Shown: positions 20,034 through 29,847 of the stretch, one piece after another | Layout of the letters: each line of letters starts with the position of its first letter | Numbering within the stretch: the first letter of the stretch is position 1 | Assembly (NCBI GenBank): GCA_963829355.1 | Contig: CAWHHZ010000008.1 | Location: 310,001 to 374,000 of the forward strand | DNA from: CAWHHZ01 sp963829355 | GTDB lineage: Bacteria; Acidobacteriota; Thermoanaerobaculia; Gp7-AA8; JAHWKK01 | Reading direction: 5' to 3' | Length of the DNA stretch: 64,000 bases | The notes under the pieces: model-generated | Told to the model about the DNA's origin: nothing | Databases searched by the model: none | Seen by the model: only the letters and a program-made list of their open reading frames with translations | Made by a program: the position numbers and the translations under genes

Positions 20034-21954
20034 TATAGAGTCGCCTCCCACCGGATGACGTTGTACACCACCCACAGCTGAAATGACTCATTCACGGTGC
20101 GGGGTCCCCTTCCGATTCTGACGCCGAGTTCCTTTACATCCAGGAATTCCAGAGCCGATCCTTTATTACCCATGAGCAGATCCCGGAAAAGCTTGTCCCA
20201 AATCGCCTTTGAGCCACTCCCGGATCGGTAGGCCAAAGCCTGTCTTCGGCCGGTACACCGCCGCCCGCCCAACTCTCTGCGCTGCCAGACGTTTCAGAGG
20301 CTCTTTCGACACGCCATCTCTCAACTTGTACTCGTCAGGCACTCTCATAGCGAAGTCCATCAGGTCCCGGTCCAGAAACGGGACGCGCAGCTCCACCGCG
20401 TTCGCCATCGACATTTTATCCGCCCGCATCAGCAATAGCTCAGGCAGACGTAGCTGCAAGCTCGATGAACGTCATCGTCTGCAGAAAGGTCGCGTCCGGT
20501 CTTTCACTCTTCAGTCGCTCATAGAGGGGCGCCACCACATCGAACGAATCCATTCCACGGCGGGACTGACGAAACTCCGCGGAGAGGACCGCCTGCTTCT
20601 CTTTCTCATAATAAGCAACGGCCGATGACATGAAGAGCTCCTGCCCCTTTGCTCGTCGAAGCAGGACGTCCCGGATCTTTCTGAGCTTCGAGGATCGCCC
20701 CCCCACCACTGAGGTCACGCTTGATGCGAACTGGCTGACGCTGCGAGGCAGCACGCTCAGGGGTCGCCACATCGTCCTGTGTCGTCGCAGCATGTTGCGA
20801 TAGTTGTCGTACCCGCAGAACAGCTCGTCTGCTCCCTCACCGGCATGAACCACCGTGACACCGCACTCCTTCGCCAGCTTCGTCACGAAGTAGATCGGTA
20901 TGCCGACGGGGTCGGACACCGGCTCGTCCTGCATGCTCGCCAGCTCCGCGGAAGCATTCAGGAGATCGGTGTCGCTGATCCTGATCTCGTGATGATCGGT
21001 CCCGAGACGCGCGGCCATATCCTTGGCGATCGCCGCATCGTCGTGAAAGCCCGCGGCATTGTCCATCCCAACGGTGAAGGTCGACACCCTCCGGGGAGCG
21101 ATAAGTTTCGAGAATGATGTGACGTTCAGAGTGGAGTCGACTCCTCCCGAGAATAGCGCTCCTACCGGGACGTCGGACATCAGCCGCTTCTCCACCGAGC
21201 GGTTGTACAGATGGGCAAGCTCTTCGTCGAGGTCCTCCCAGGAAGTCGTGAGATCCACATCAGGAAACGGCTCCCAATACTTGAACGGCTCAGAGAGCCC
21301 CCCCTTGCCTGCATCGACCACCAGCGCACTCGCAGCGCCAAGCTTGTAGATGCCTCGAATCAATGTTCGTGGAGGCGGAGCGACCAGATAGGTCAGATAA
21401 TGATAGAACGCCTCGGGATCGATCTCTTTGCCCACCTCCGGATGCCGGAGAATCGCCCTCACTTCCGAGGCGAAGACGACCCGTCCACCCACTTCGGCGT
21501 AGTACAGCGGCTTCACACCGGCACGGTCGCGAGCCAGAATGAGACGACGTGCCCCCTCGTCCCACAGACCTATGGCAAAGTCTCCGTCCAGGTGCTCGTA
21601 GAAGGACGGACCGTGAACGCGGTAGAGATATGGAAGAACCTCTGTGTCCGATTCCGAGCGAAACACGTAACCGCGGGACTCGAGATCCCTCTTCAGTTCC
21701 GGATAGTTGTAGATCTCACCATTGAACGTCACCCACACCCTGCCATCGGGTGTGGACATCGGCTGATGCCCCGCCGCACTCGTGTCGACGATCGACAGCC
21801 GGCGATGAGCGAGCCCCACCTGCCCATGCTCCGGCACCCAGACACCCCGGTCGTCCGGCCCACGATGTTCCATCGTATCGGCCATACTGAGGAGCAGACC
21901 GGAGCTCACCGGCTCATCGGTGCTGAGATTGACGACTCCGACGATTCCGCACAT
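20033..21954 (-). CDS. asnB: Asparagine synthetase-like glutamine amidotransferase (two frameshifts)
   Basis: About 640 residues when corrected, the usual AsnB length. MCGIVGVVNLS carries the catalytic Cys2 of the class II glutaminase; HRGPDDRGVW and FNGEIYNYPELK follow. The synthetase domain has ALFSGGVDSTLN (PP-loop, ~residue 270). After single inserted bases near 20458 (TT) and ~20202 (TTT) the protein continues LRLPELLLMRADKMSMANAV, ELRVPFLDRDLMDF and FGLPIREWLKGD. In polysaccharide loci such enzymes usually amidate a uronic-acid carboxylate rather than aspartate, which would fit the uronate pathway here. The start shares bases with the stop of the preceding methyltransferase (TGATG). Confidence 0.85.
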
Positions 21955-22766
21955 CAGACCGTACCGGTTTCTCCCTGGGGCGCTTTGGTGAACTCGAAAG
22001 CCATGTACCAGCGAGTGCGCTCCGGCATCAGACGTTGCAGCAGCCGTCTTGCCCCTTCAAAACGTGCTCCATCTCTTATCTTCTGATCCCAGAATGAAAC
22101 CTGAAGATCCTCATGGGGGAGCGATCGCAGCATCTCCCGTACTTCCCGCCAGCTATAGACCTTCGTGGCGTAACTCTCCTGGTGGTGATAGACGGCCCAA
22201 CGCACCCCTTTCGTCAGCTTGCCTCGAAGGAGTACATACCGCAGGTAGAGATAGAGCGCATGAAGCGAGCGCAGGTTGTAGACCATGATCTTGACGCGCC
22301 CCCCGGGCCTGGCCACGCGATAGATTTCTCGAAGCACGGACTGCATGTCGTCGGCATGATGGATGACACCCCAACTGTAGACCAGATCGAAGTTGTCGTC
22401 CGGGAAGGGGAGGTTCTCAGCGTTGCATTGCTGGAGAGAGGATGCCTCAAGCTCGTAAAGGCTGAGGCGAGCTGAGGCGTTCTGGATGCCTTCGTCAGTC
22501 AGATCTACACCATGAACACGCGCACCCGCTCTGGCGAATTGAAGAAAGTCCGTCCCCGCACCAACGCCGACCTCCAGCACCTCCTTGCCGCGCCACCTGC
22601 TGAACTGCGCGAAGGAGTGGATGAATGGCTCGTGACTGTATCGAAATGCCTCGATCTCCTCGAAGTACTCTCTTGAATGCTTTGGGTGAGTCGTTCGGTC
22701 CGTTCCACAACTGGCCCTCTCCCAATAGCCACGGACTTCTCGTTTCGTACTCGATTCGTCAGCCAT
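21954..22766 (-). CDS. Class I SAM-dependent methyltransferase
   Basis: 270 residues from ATG 22766 (MADESSTKREVRGYWERASC). This start overlaps the oxidoreductase stop by 8 bases and is preferred over the longer reading from 22850. The N-terminus V..YWERASCGT, with YFEEIEAFRY, is typical of Methyltransf_11 proteins in O-antigen loci. Motif I is VLEVGVGAGTDFLQFARAG (~residues 66-84), the acidic loop HGVDLTD, and motif IV FDLVYSWGVIHHADD. Probably methylates a sugar of the glycan or of its lipid carrier. Target not readable. Confidence 0.82.
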   Translation of the reverse strand: MADESSTKREVRGYWERASCGTDRTTHPKHSREYFEEIEAFRYSHEPFIHSFAQFSRWRGKEVLEVGVGAGTDFLQFARAGARVHGVDLTDEGIQNASARLSLYELEASSLQQCNAENLPFPDDNFDLVYSWGVIHHADDMQSVLREIYRVARPGGRVKIMVYNLRSLHALYLYLRYVLLRGKLTKGVRWAVYHHQESYATKVYSWREVREMLRSLPHEDLQVSFWDQKIRDGARFEGARRLLQRLMPERTRWYMAFEFTKAPQGETGTV

Positions 22767-24946
22767 GCCGGGCCTCCTCAGCTTCGTATCGTCTCGAAGC
22801 CAGCATCGCCTCCTTGAAAATCCATGTCGCGGAACGTCCCGAACGGGCATCAGCTCCTGCTGGATCTCGCTCGAGCTGCTTCCTCATCGCACCCGCAAAC
22901 TCCGCCAGACACTCTTTCTGTCCCTTGTCAGCTCGGCGCGCACCTGATCGGACAGTCTTTCCGTCGAGCTGAAGAGCGTTGAAGTCGTCGACCCGAACAG
23001 AACGTCCGTTCCCGAAGCCTTCGAAGTACTCCTTCCCGAACGCCTTGTTGCCGAGGGTCGTGTAGAGGATCGAGCAAACCGAGCCATCGCGGTAACGGAG
23101 GACGACGTTGGCGTTCGGGTTCGTGGGATCCGTCGGACCCGCCAGTGCGCTCAGTACCTGCTCCGGCTCGTCGCCGATGAGCCAGTTGGCCAGGTCGAAG
23201 AAATGCACGCCCTCTCCGAGGAGCCGTCCTCCCTCCTCTTCGGTGTTGCTCCAGTCCTTACCGAGCGATCCGACATTCACCCTCATCGACACCATGCGGG
23301 TGCCGGAGGTTCCCAGCGCGTTGCGGAATGCCGCCATCCATGGAGAGAACCGGCGGTTGAATCCGACCCGGACGATCAGGCCGGTCCGCTCTGCGGCCTC
23401 GACGATCGCGTCTCCCTCCTCGACCGTCACACACATCGGCTTCTCCACGAACACATGCTTGCCCGCCTCCAGCGCCTCGAGAACGAAGCGGGCATGACTC
23501 GCATGGCGGGTGGCGATCAGTACGGCCTCGATGTCGGGATTCTCCAGGATCTGGCGATGATCGCTGCCGACGAGGGGAATGTCGAAGCGGCGGCCAGCCG
23601 CGGCGGCACTCGCACCCGACCGGCTCACGATCGCCCGGACGTCGAATTCGGACGACAGCCTTTGAAGCTGTGGAAGGTGCATCCCTTTCACGTAGCCTCC
23701 GGCGCCGATGATTCCGAGCCGTACCGGCCCCTGTTCTGCACTCCCGATGACGGCCGGCGCACCGCTGACGATACTCCGGCCTGTCTCCACCGTCTTCTGC
23801 ACCGCTTCGAGAGCGGGGCTGACACCGTAATCGAGCAGGACGCCCAGCGTCGCTGGATTGCCACCCTTGATCTCGGCATACGCACGGTCGGCTTCGTCGA
23901 TCTCGAATTTGTGGGTGACGAGATCCGAGAGATCCAACGTCCGCTGCTCGAGCATCCAGAGAAAGTGCTCCAGGTTGCGCCCTTCGCTCCAGCGCACGTG
24001 CGCCAGCGGATAATCCTCGCCACGAATCTCGTACCGGTCGTCGTAGCGTCCCGGCCCGTAGGAGGTCGACATCCGCAGCTCGAGCTCCTTTGCGTACATC
24101 CTGCTCACGCTCCAGTCCGAGGCCGACGTCTCCCACGATCGAGACACGACCCGACTTACGGCACAGGTCGAATGCCAGGTTGACCGGATCGTTGCTCTCA
24201 GTGGCCGCGCAGATCAAGACCCCGTCCAGACCCTGGTGGCCTGTCGCTTCGTTCGATCTGGCGATAACGTCAGTCTCACCCAACACCCAACCGTCTACAT
24301 TGCCAGAGCGCTTCGCAAGCGCCACGCGCTCGGCCGACAGATCGATTCCGTACGCGCGGTAGCCCATCCCCATCAGAAGACGAACCGCAATCTGACCAAT
24401 CAGCCCCAGCCCGATGACGCCGACTCTCTCCCCCGGAGTCAGCTCCAGTCGCCGGATCCCCTGCATCGCGATGCAGGCGAGAGCCCCGAAAGCGGCCTGC
24501 TCGGACGGCACACCCATCGGAACCCTCGCAGCCAGATTACGCGGTACCGTCACGAACTCAGCGTGGGACGCGAACCCCGCCCCCATGCAGGCAACTTCGT
24601 CTCCGGGCCGGAACGGCAGGGAATCGTCGTCGACCTCGATGACCGTTCCCACGCTGCTGTATCCGAGAGGCGTGAAGTCAGACAACTTGTTCCGGACGAT
24701 CTCGAATGTCTGGGCGGGACCCTGGGACTGGACGAGAGACCAGACCTGCTGGAGCCGATCGCCCGAGGAGACCGCCTTCTCGTACAGGCCGAGGATCCCC
24801 TTGCGCCGCGTCACGGCAGCCCCTTCGGTTCCGCTGCTGATCAACGAGTATCGGTTTCGCACGAGGATCGAGCCTCGAAGACGCCCGGGAATCGGTGCAT
24901 CCAGGAGACTGATTTCTCCCTGGCCTGACAAGAACGCCTGCTTCAT
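22759..24946 (-). CDS. Bi-domain oxidoreductase (zinc-type dehydrogenase plus Gfo/Idh/MocA), copy 2 (one frameshift)
   Basis: About 729 residues. The dehydrogenase half starts MKQAFLSGQGEISLLDAPIP and holds PLGYSSVGTV and GVIGLGLIGQIAVRLL. One extra base near 24107 shifts the frame; the protein resumes RMYAKELELRMSTSYGPGRY. The second half has LGIIGAGGYVKGMHLPQL, VLIATRHASHARF, VFVEKPMCV, RVGFNRRFSPWM and GRLLGEGVHFFDLANWLIG. Same fold order as copy 1 but clearly diverged. It overlaps the heparinase gene upstream as ATGA. Predicted to modify a nucleotide-sugar or uronate intermediate; the reaction has not been established for this family as far as I know. Confidence 0.82.
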
Positions 24947-27003
24947 TGAATGGTCTCCTCCCGAGGCTCGATCTCCAGCGTCAGGGTGCTTCTGTCCGAG
25001 AGCTCCGAGCGGAGCTCCAGAGTCACAGATGGTTCGAGCTCGCCGAAGTAAGGACTGACGACGTCGTCCAGCAAGGTAGCTTCCGATGCCGTATCCCATG
25101 TGACGCCAAAGGATCGACCTGCGCCGGTCGCCTCGAGCTCCCTTTCATGGAGCTGCACATCGATCGACGGATCGAAATGGATGTAACGCCGCACGTCGTG
25201 CGACGCTTCCATCTCGAGATGGTCGTCGCAGCGGAGGCGGCCGCGATCGAGGTCGATCGTGATCTCACGTCTGACTCGCACCGGATCCGGCAGCCGCTCG
25301 AAACCCGAGTGTGAAGCTGCCACGCCCGTCCGGTTATCTGTCCTCGGGAGTTGGACGTCTTTCGGGATCGCGGTTCCGGCGATGCGGAAGTGTCCTTGAA
25401 TCTCGGCGATCTCCTCACCGTCGACGACGATTCCGTTGTGGGCGCGGGTCGTTCGAAGGTCGTCGTGCGCAGGAAAATCGCCGCTGTACAAATAGGATCC
25501 AGGATCGACAACCAGAGGAACGCCGTTCAGCATCAGCTCGAACCCGAGCAGATCATTGTGCCCGTGCCCGCCATGGCCGTTCTGCCCGACCTCACCCACG
25601 TCCACGAAGAGGTAGTTCCGTTCGTTCTTCGCGACGAAGACCCCTCCCTCCGGAAAGAAGTGCGTCGTGTCGTTGATGGATGGTTTCGGAGTGGAGAGCC
25701 ACCGTTCCGGCGCCATTTCTCCGAACAGCCACACTGCCGCGACGGACAATCCGGAGACGGTCTCTTTCAGAATCGGATCGCCGCTCATCACGGCCATGGC
25801 ACTGAGGCCCGGGTCATGATCTCGAACGTTGCACCCATCGAAGCCGAAGACGACCGCATCATCGGAGTCTCCGACGATCGGACACAGTCCGTCTGGCCGG
25901 ATGAAGGCTGCATTGTAGAGCGCGGCCGCGTGGAGGCGCTCCATCGACTTCACGCCCAGCGGTTTCCCGGCACGCTCGAGAGCCACGGCGGCCAGAAGGA
26001 ACAGGTCGAGCACGAGGTGATGGTAGGTCGTCGACTTCTCGAAGTTGACGCCATCCTCGAGGAACTGCCTCGCGATCTCCGCCCCAATTCTCCGTTCAGC
26101 AAAGCGGAACCATGACTTTGCGGGAGGGTAGATCCCTTCGAGCGTTCGACCGAGAAGCAGGAGCGCAACGAGCTCCGCCGCGAGGTGATTGCCTGCGTTG
26201 TCAGTCACCTCGATCGTTCGCGCGATGAACTCGCCATGTTGGGCAAGAACCTCCAGCAGAAGTTCGGCGCCGGATCCTTCTTCCGGATCGATCTGACGAA
26301 CCATATCCGCAAAGAATACGAGCTGGATCGCGCGCATAGCGGCTTCCATCGGATACCAGTTGACGCAGTGTGCGAGGGGATTCTCCCTGTGCCAGTCGGA
26401 GAGAATCTCCAGAGCGTGACGGGTGCGCTCACATCGCTGGTCAATCGCGTCCGCCTGCGCGAGAAGGGGCAGGAACGTCAGCCGGGACAGCTCCCACGGG
26501 AACTTGACCTCCCCGGAAGCCGGAGCATTCCCGTGATGATCGTACGACCGGAAGTAGGAGGGTGGCCAATCGCGGCCGAGGCGCCAGTCCTGGTGCCACG
26601 GGAATGAAGCCGTGCCGGGAACGGACGCCTGAAAGACGTTGAAATCCCGGGCCACGACGGCGTCACCCAGGGCGGTCAGTCGATCGAGTGAGATCAACCC
26701 CTGCAGACGCTCCGATCGCAGTGTCGCAGCTCCTCCGGGACTGAGGGCTCCCAGCGACCCGGCGGCCCACCATTCAGCGGCCCCGGAGCGCGCTGCATCT
26801 CGCGTCTTTCGACGCAAGCGGTCCCAGCCGCCGGACCGGTGAGCCCACTCGAGCCATAGCTCCTGCCAGCCGCGAAAGAGAATGGTTCGCGGGGACTTAC
26901 TCAGTACACGACGGGGGGGCAGCGTTCGAACGTCTCGACTCGCGGATGATCCATCGGAATGCCAGGACCCGCTTCCGCCCGACTGTGATGGACTCAGTGC
27001 CAT
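24943..27003 (-). CDS. Heparinase II/III-family protein, copy 2 (intact)
   Basis: 686 residues. The N-terminal all-helical part (FRGWQELWLEWAHRSGGWDR, WYPMEAAMRAIQLVFF, NHLAAELVALLLLGRTLEG) forms the (alpha/alpha) toroid, with the GDSDDAVVFGFD segment near residue 385. The C-terminal beta part has NGHGGHGHNDLLGFELMLNG, VVDPGSYLYSG and RTTRAHNGIVVDGEE, the signature of heparinase II/III-like domains. No obvious signal peptide is visible. In biosynthetic loci these proteins are thought to cleave or proofread uronate-containing polymer, or possibly act as epimerase-like enzymes. It overlaps wecC by 10 bases and the oxidoreductase by 4. Confidence 0.85.
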   Translation of the reverse strand: MALSPSQSGGSGSWHSDGSSASRDVRTLPPRRVLSKSPRTILFRGWQELWLEWAHRSGGWDRLRRKTRDAARSGAAEWWAAGSLGALSPGGAATLRSERLQGLISLDRLTALGDAVVARDFNVFQASVPGTASFPWHQDWRLGRDWPPSYFRSYDHHGNAPASGEVKFPWELSRLTFLPLLAQADAIDQRCERTRHALEILSDWHRENPLAHCVNWYPMEAAMRAIQLVFFADMVRQIDPEEGSGAELLLEVLAQHGEFIARTIEVTDNAGNHLAAELVALLLLGRTLEGIYPPAKSWFRFAERRIGAEIARQFLEDGVNFEKSTTYHHLVLDLFLLAAVALERAGKPLGVKSMERLHAAALYNAAFIRPDGLCPIVGDSDDAVVFGFDGCNVRDHDPGLSAMAVMSGDPILKETVSGLSVAAVWLFGEMAPERWLSTPKPSINDTTHFFPEGGVFVAKNERNYLFVDVGEVGQNGHGGHGHNDLLGFELMLNGVPLVVDPGSYLYSGDFPAHDDLRTTRAHNGIVVDGEEIAEIQGHFRIAGTAIPKDVQLPRTDNRTGVAASHSGFERLPDPVRVRREITIDLDRGRLRCDDHLEMEASHDVRRYIHFDPSIDVQLHERELEATGAGRSFGVTWDTASEATLLDDVVSPYFGELEPSVTLELRSELSDRSTLTLEIEPREETIQ

Positions 27004-28217
27004 ATGCCCCGGGTATCGATGACGACCTTCTCCGCAAGATCTACCGCACTGATCCGCTTGAACGCCTTGTGATCGACGAGGCCAACGATGATGTCCGCTT
27101 CGGCGACGGCTTCCTGCTGACTGACAAGCCGGATGTTCTTCCGGGCGAGAGAAGGGGGTAGTGATCGGATATACGGTTCGACCGCCAGCACTGAACCGAT
27201 TCCCAGATCGACGATCCTGGCGGTAATCGAGAGAGCGGGGCTCTCTCTCAGGTCATCGATGTCGGCCTTGTACGAGAGCCCCATGCACGCGATGACCGGG
27301 TCCTTGATCCGCTCAGCCCGGGAGCGGACCCGTTGCACCACCCAGTCCGGCTTGCCATCATTGACCTCTCGCGCGGTCCTGATCAGGCGAGCCTGCTCCG
27401 GAGCAGAATCCACGATGAACCATGGATCGACAGCGATGCAGTGGCCACCTACGCCCGGGCCGGGCTGCAGCACATTGACGCGCGGGTGGTGATTGGCGAG
27501 ATCGATCAGCTCCCACACATTGACGTTCAGCCGGTCGCAGATCAGCGAAAGTTCGTTAGCGAGTGCGATATTGACGTCCCGAAAGGTGTTTTCGGTGAGC
27601 TTCGCCAGCTCCGCCGTTTCGCAACTCGTGGTCAGAACTTCTCCTGAAACGAATGCGCGATAGAACTCCGCGGCCACTTCGGTCGAGGTATCGTCGATAC
27701 CGCCCACGATGCGATCATTCGTCACGAGCTCCTTGATGATCTGGCCCGGCAGGACTCTCTCCGGACAATGTGCAATATGAACGTCACCGGCTTTCAGGTC
27801 GTTCCTCTCTTCCAGGAGCCACTCGGCGATCTTCCTCGTCGTACCGACCGGACTGGTGGATTCCAGAATCAAAACGTTGCCCGGCCTCAAATAAGGAGCG
27901 ACCGCTCTCGTCGCATTCTCCACGTACTGCAGGTCGGGGACATGACCATCCTTGAATGGTGTCGGGACCGCCAGAATGAAGAGGTCCGCGGCCACCGGTT
28001 CCAGTGAGGCCCGCAGGTTGCCGCTCTGAACGGCGGATCGCACGAGAATGTCGAGCTCGGGTTCCCGGATGTGAATTTCGCCCGCGTTGATGATGTCGAT
28101 GATGTCGGGGTTGATGTCGACCCCGTGCACCTCAAAACCTTTCGTTGCCAGCAGGCTTGCGGTGGGCAGTCCGATATAGCCGAGCCCGACTACACAGACT
28201 TCCTTAATCTTCACCAT
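26994..28217 (-). CDS. wecC: UDP-N-acetyl-D-mannosamine dehydrogenase
   Basis: 407 residues, the normal size. The Rossmann motif is VCVVGLGYIGLPTASLLA (~residues 7-24), then VHGVDINPDII. The conserved ESTSPVGTT and AHCPERVLPG (~155-175) are seen, with TENTFRDVNIALANE (~230). The active-site cysteine is in GPGVGGHCIAVDPWF (~265). CMGLSYKADIDDLRESPA marks the C-terminal domain. Oxidises UDP-ManNAc to UDP-ManNAcA with two NAD+, supplying a uronic acid. It overlaps wecB by 14 bases, so the two steps are coupled. Confidence 0.95.
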   Translation of the reverse strand: MVKIKEVCVVGLGYIGLPTASLLATKGFEVHGVDINPDIIDIINAGEIHIREPELDILVRSAVQSGNLRASLEPVAADLFILAVPTPFKDGHVPDLQYVENATRAVAPYLRPGNVLILESTSPVGTTRKIAEWLLEERNDLKAGDVHIAHCPERVLPGQIIKELVTNDRIVGGIDDTSTEVAAEFYRAFVSGEVLTTSCETAELAKLTENTFRDVNIALANELSLICDRLNVNVWELIDLANHHPRVNVLQPGPGVGGHCIAVDPWFIVDSAPEQARLIRTAREVNDGKPDWVVQRVRSRAERIKDPVIACMGLSYKADIDDLRESPALSITARIVDLGIGSVLAVEPYIRSLPPSLARKNIRLVSQQEAVAEADIIVGLVDHKAFKRISAVDLAEKVVIDTRGIWH

Positions 28218-29337
28218 TCATGATCTCCTTGACGATGCGCTGCGCAGCCAGACCATCGCCGTATGGATTGTGAGCGCGAGACATCGATTGGTATTCGGCA
28301 GGATGGTCGAGAAGCAGGTTCACCTGGGATACGATCAGATTCACGTCCGTCCCCACGAGGCGGACAGTTCCCGCCTCGACGGCCTCCGGCCTCTCCGTCG
28401 TTTCTCGCATCACTAGCACAGGCTTCCCGAGAGACGGCGCCTCTTCCTGGACGCCCCCCGAATCAGTCAGGATCAGATGAGCCCTGTCCATCAGGTAGAC
28501 GAAGGGGAGATAGTCCAGCGGTTCGATAAGGTGCACCCGAGGATGGGTGTCCAGAGCTGCGCGTACGGGTCCTTTCACGTTCGGGTTAAGGTGGACTGGG
28601 TAAATGATCTCTATATCGTCCCGCTCCGCCAGAGAGCCTAGCGCCGCGCAGATTCTCCTGAAACCATCACCAAAGCTCTCCCGCCTGTGTCCTGTGACAA
28701 GGATCAGACGTCGCTCCGGCGAAAGGAAGGAAAAACGCTGGGGCAGATCGGCGACCGCGGCTGTTCCGGATCGGAGGATCTGGACGACTTCGAGCAGCGC
28801 ATCGATGACCGTGTTGCCTGTCACACAGATGCTTTCGGGGCGCACGCCCTCACTCAGAAGGTTCTGTCGAGCCCCCTCGGTAGGGGCGAAGTGATAGGTC
28901 GCAATGGTACCCGTCACCTTACGGTTGATCTCTTCCGGCCATGGTGAGTAGATGTTGCCGGTCCGGAGCCCTGCCTCCACATGCCCTACAGGGATCCGCT
29001 TGTAGTAGGACGCCAGGCTTCCCGCGAGAGTCGTCGTGGTGTCGCCGTGGACGAGAACCAGATCCGGCTCCACCTCTCGAAAGACGTCACGAAGGCCGTG
29101 AAGGACGACGCTCGTAATTTCGGTGAGGTCCTGGCCCGGCTGCATCGCATTGAGATCGTGATCGGGCCGTATTGCGAACAACTCCAGGACCTGATCCAGC
29201 ATCTCCCGGTGCTGCGCCGTGACGCAGACATGGGATTCGATCTCATCGGAGGCCTCGAGGGCCTTGACGACCGGCGCCATCTTGATCGCCTCGGGACGGG
29301 TGCCAAAGACGCTCAGCACCCTCTTCGGGCTTCTCAA
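28204..29337 (-). CDS. wecB: UDP-N-acetylglucosamine 2-epimerase (non-hydrolysing)
   Basis: About 377 residues from TTG 29337, preceded by an AGGGGGGA ribosome site; GTG 29358 or TTG 29403 are alternatives. The N-terminal RVLSVFGTRPEAIKMAPVV is diagnostic. LVLVHGDTTTTLAGSLASYY and VGHVEAGLRTGNIYSPWPEE carry conserved catalytic residues. The C-terminal domain has ILVTGHRRESFGDGFRRIC, LTDSGGVQEEAPSLGKPVLV and MRETTERPE. Converts UDP-GlcNAc to UDP-ManNAc, feeding WecC. Confidence 0.95.
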   Translation of the reverse strand: MRSPKRVLSVFGTRPEAIKMAPVVKALEASDEIESHVCVTAQHREMLDQVLELFAIRPDHDLNAMQPGQDLTEITSVVLHGLRDVFREVEPDLVLVHGDTTTTLAGSLASYYKRIPVGHVEAGLRTGNIYSPWPEEINRKVTGTIATYHFAPTEGARQNLLSEGVRPESICVTGNTVIDALLEVVQILRSGTAAVADLPQRFSFLSPERRLILVTGHRRESFGDGFRRICAALGSLAERDDIEIIYPVHLNPNVKGPVRAALDTHPRVHLIEPLDYLPFVYLMDRAHLILTDSGGVQEEAPSLGKPVLVMRETTERPEAVEAGTVRLVGTDVNLIVSQVNLLLDHPAEYQSMSRAHNPYGDGLAAQRIVKEIMNGED

Positions 29338-29427
29338 AGCGTCCCCCCCTGGCCGCACGGTTCTACACCAGCCCGCCCATGCCCAAGATGATCGCAACAG
29401 CAAACCATGTCGTACATCGTGAAAGAC

Positions 29428-29774
29428 CTAACTCCCGGATTGTTCCCGTTTCAGCATCTGATTTCTCAACCGCTCGATCTCATCGCGGAGGTCGTCGAAC
29501 TCTTCCGCCTTGCGCCTGAGGAACTTGAGCGTGACACGCAACCGCTCCTCGGCACCGCTCGGTGCCACACGTACACGTACTGCGCTTTGCGCTGGTTATT
29601 CTTGAAATTACGGACCTTGACGAACCCTTCTCCGATGAGTGCCTGCAGACAGTAGTTCGCCTTGCCGAGGCTCACGCCCAGCCGCCGGGCGAGATCTCTT
29701 TGAGTAATGGACGGCTCTTCTTCCAGGATCTGCAAAACCCTGTAGCTGACCTCGAAATCGATATGTTCAATCAT
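29428..29774 (-). CDS. EPS-associated MarR-family transcriptional regulator (one frameshift)
   Basis: About 115 residues after repair. The winged helix-turn-helix covers residues ~10-60: VLQILEEEPSITQRDLARRL, then GVSLGKANYCLQALIGEG and NFKNNQRKAQYVYV. A missing T in a TT pair near 29566 breaks the frame. In the other frame the protein ends APSGAEERLRVTLKFLRRK plus a charged helix (DLRDEIERLRNQMLKREQ). This domain and coiled tail match the small MarR-type regulator family found almost exclusively in exopolysaccharide loci. It heads the wecB-wecC series and probably controls it, perhaps by processive antitermination-like or classical operator binding. Mechanism unproven. Confidence 0.82.
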
Positions 29775-29847
29775 TGAACGGAGCTACGGTAGAGGAAGCA
29801 ACTGACCGAGTCAATCGACGCTGTCAACAATGATCAGCCGGACCTGT

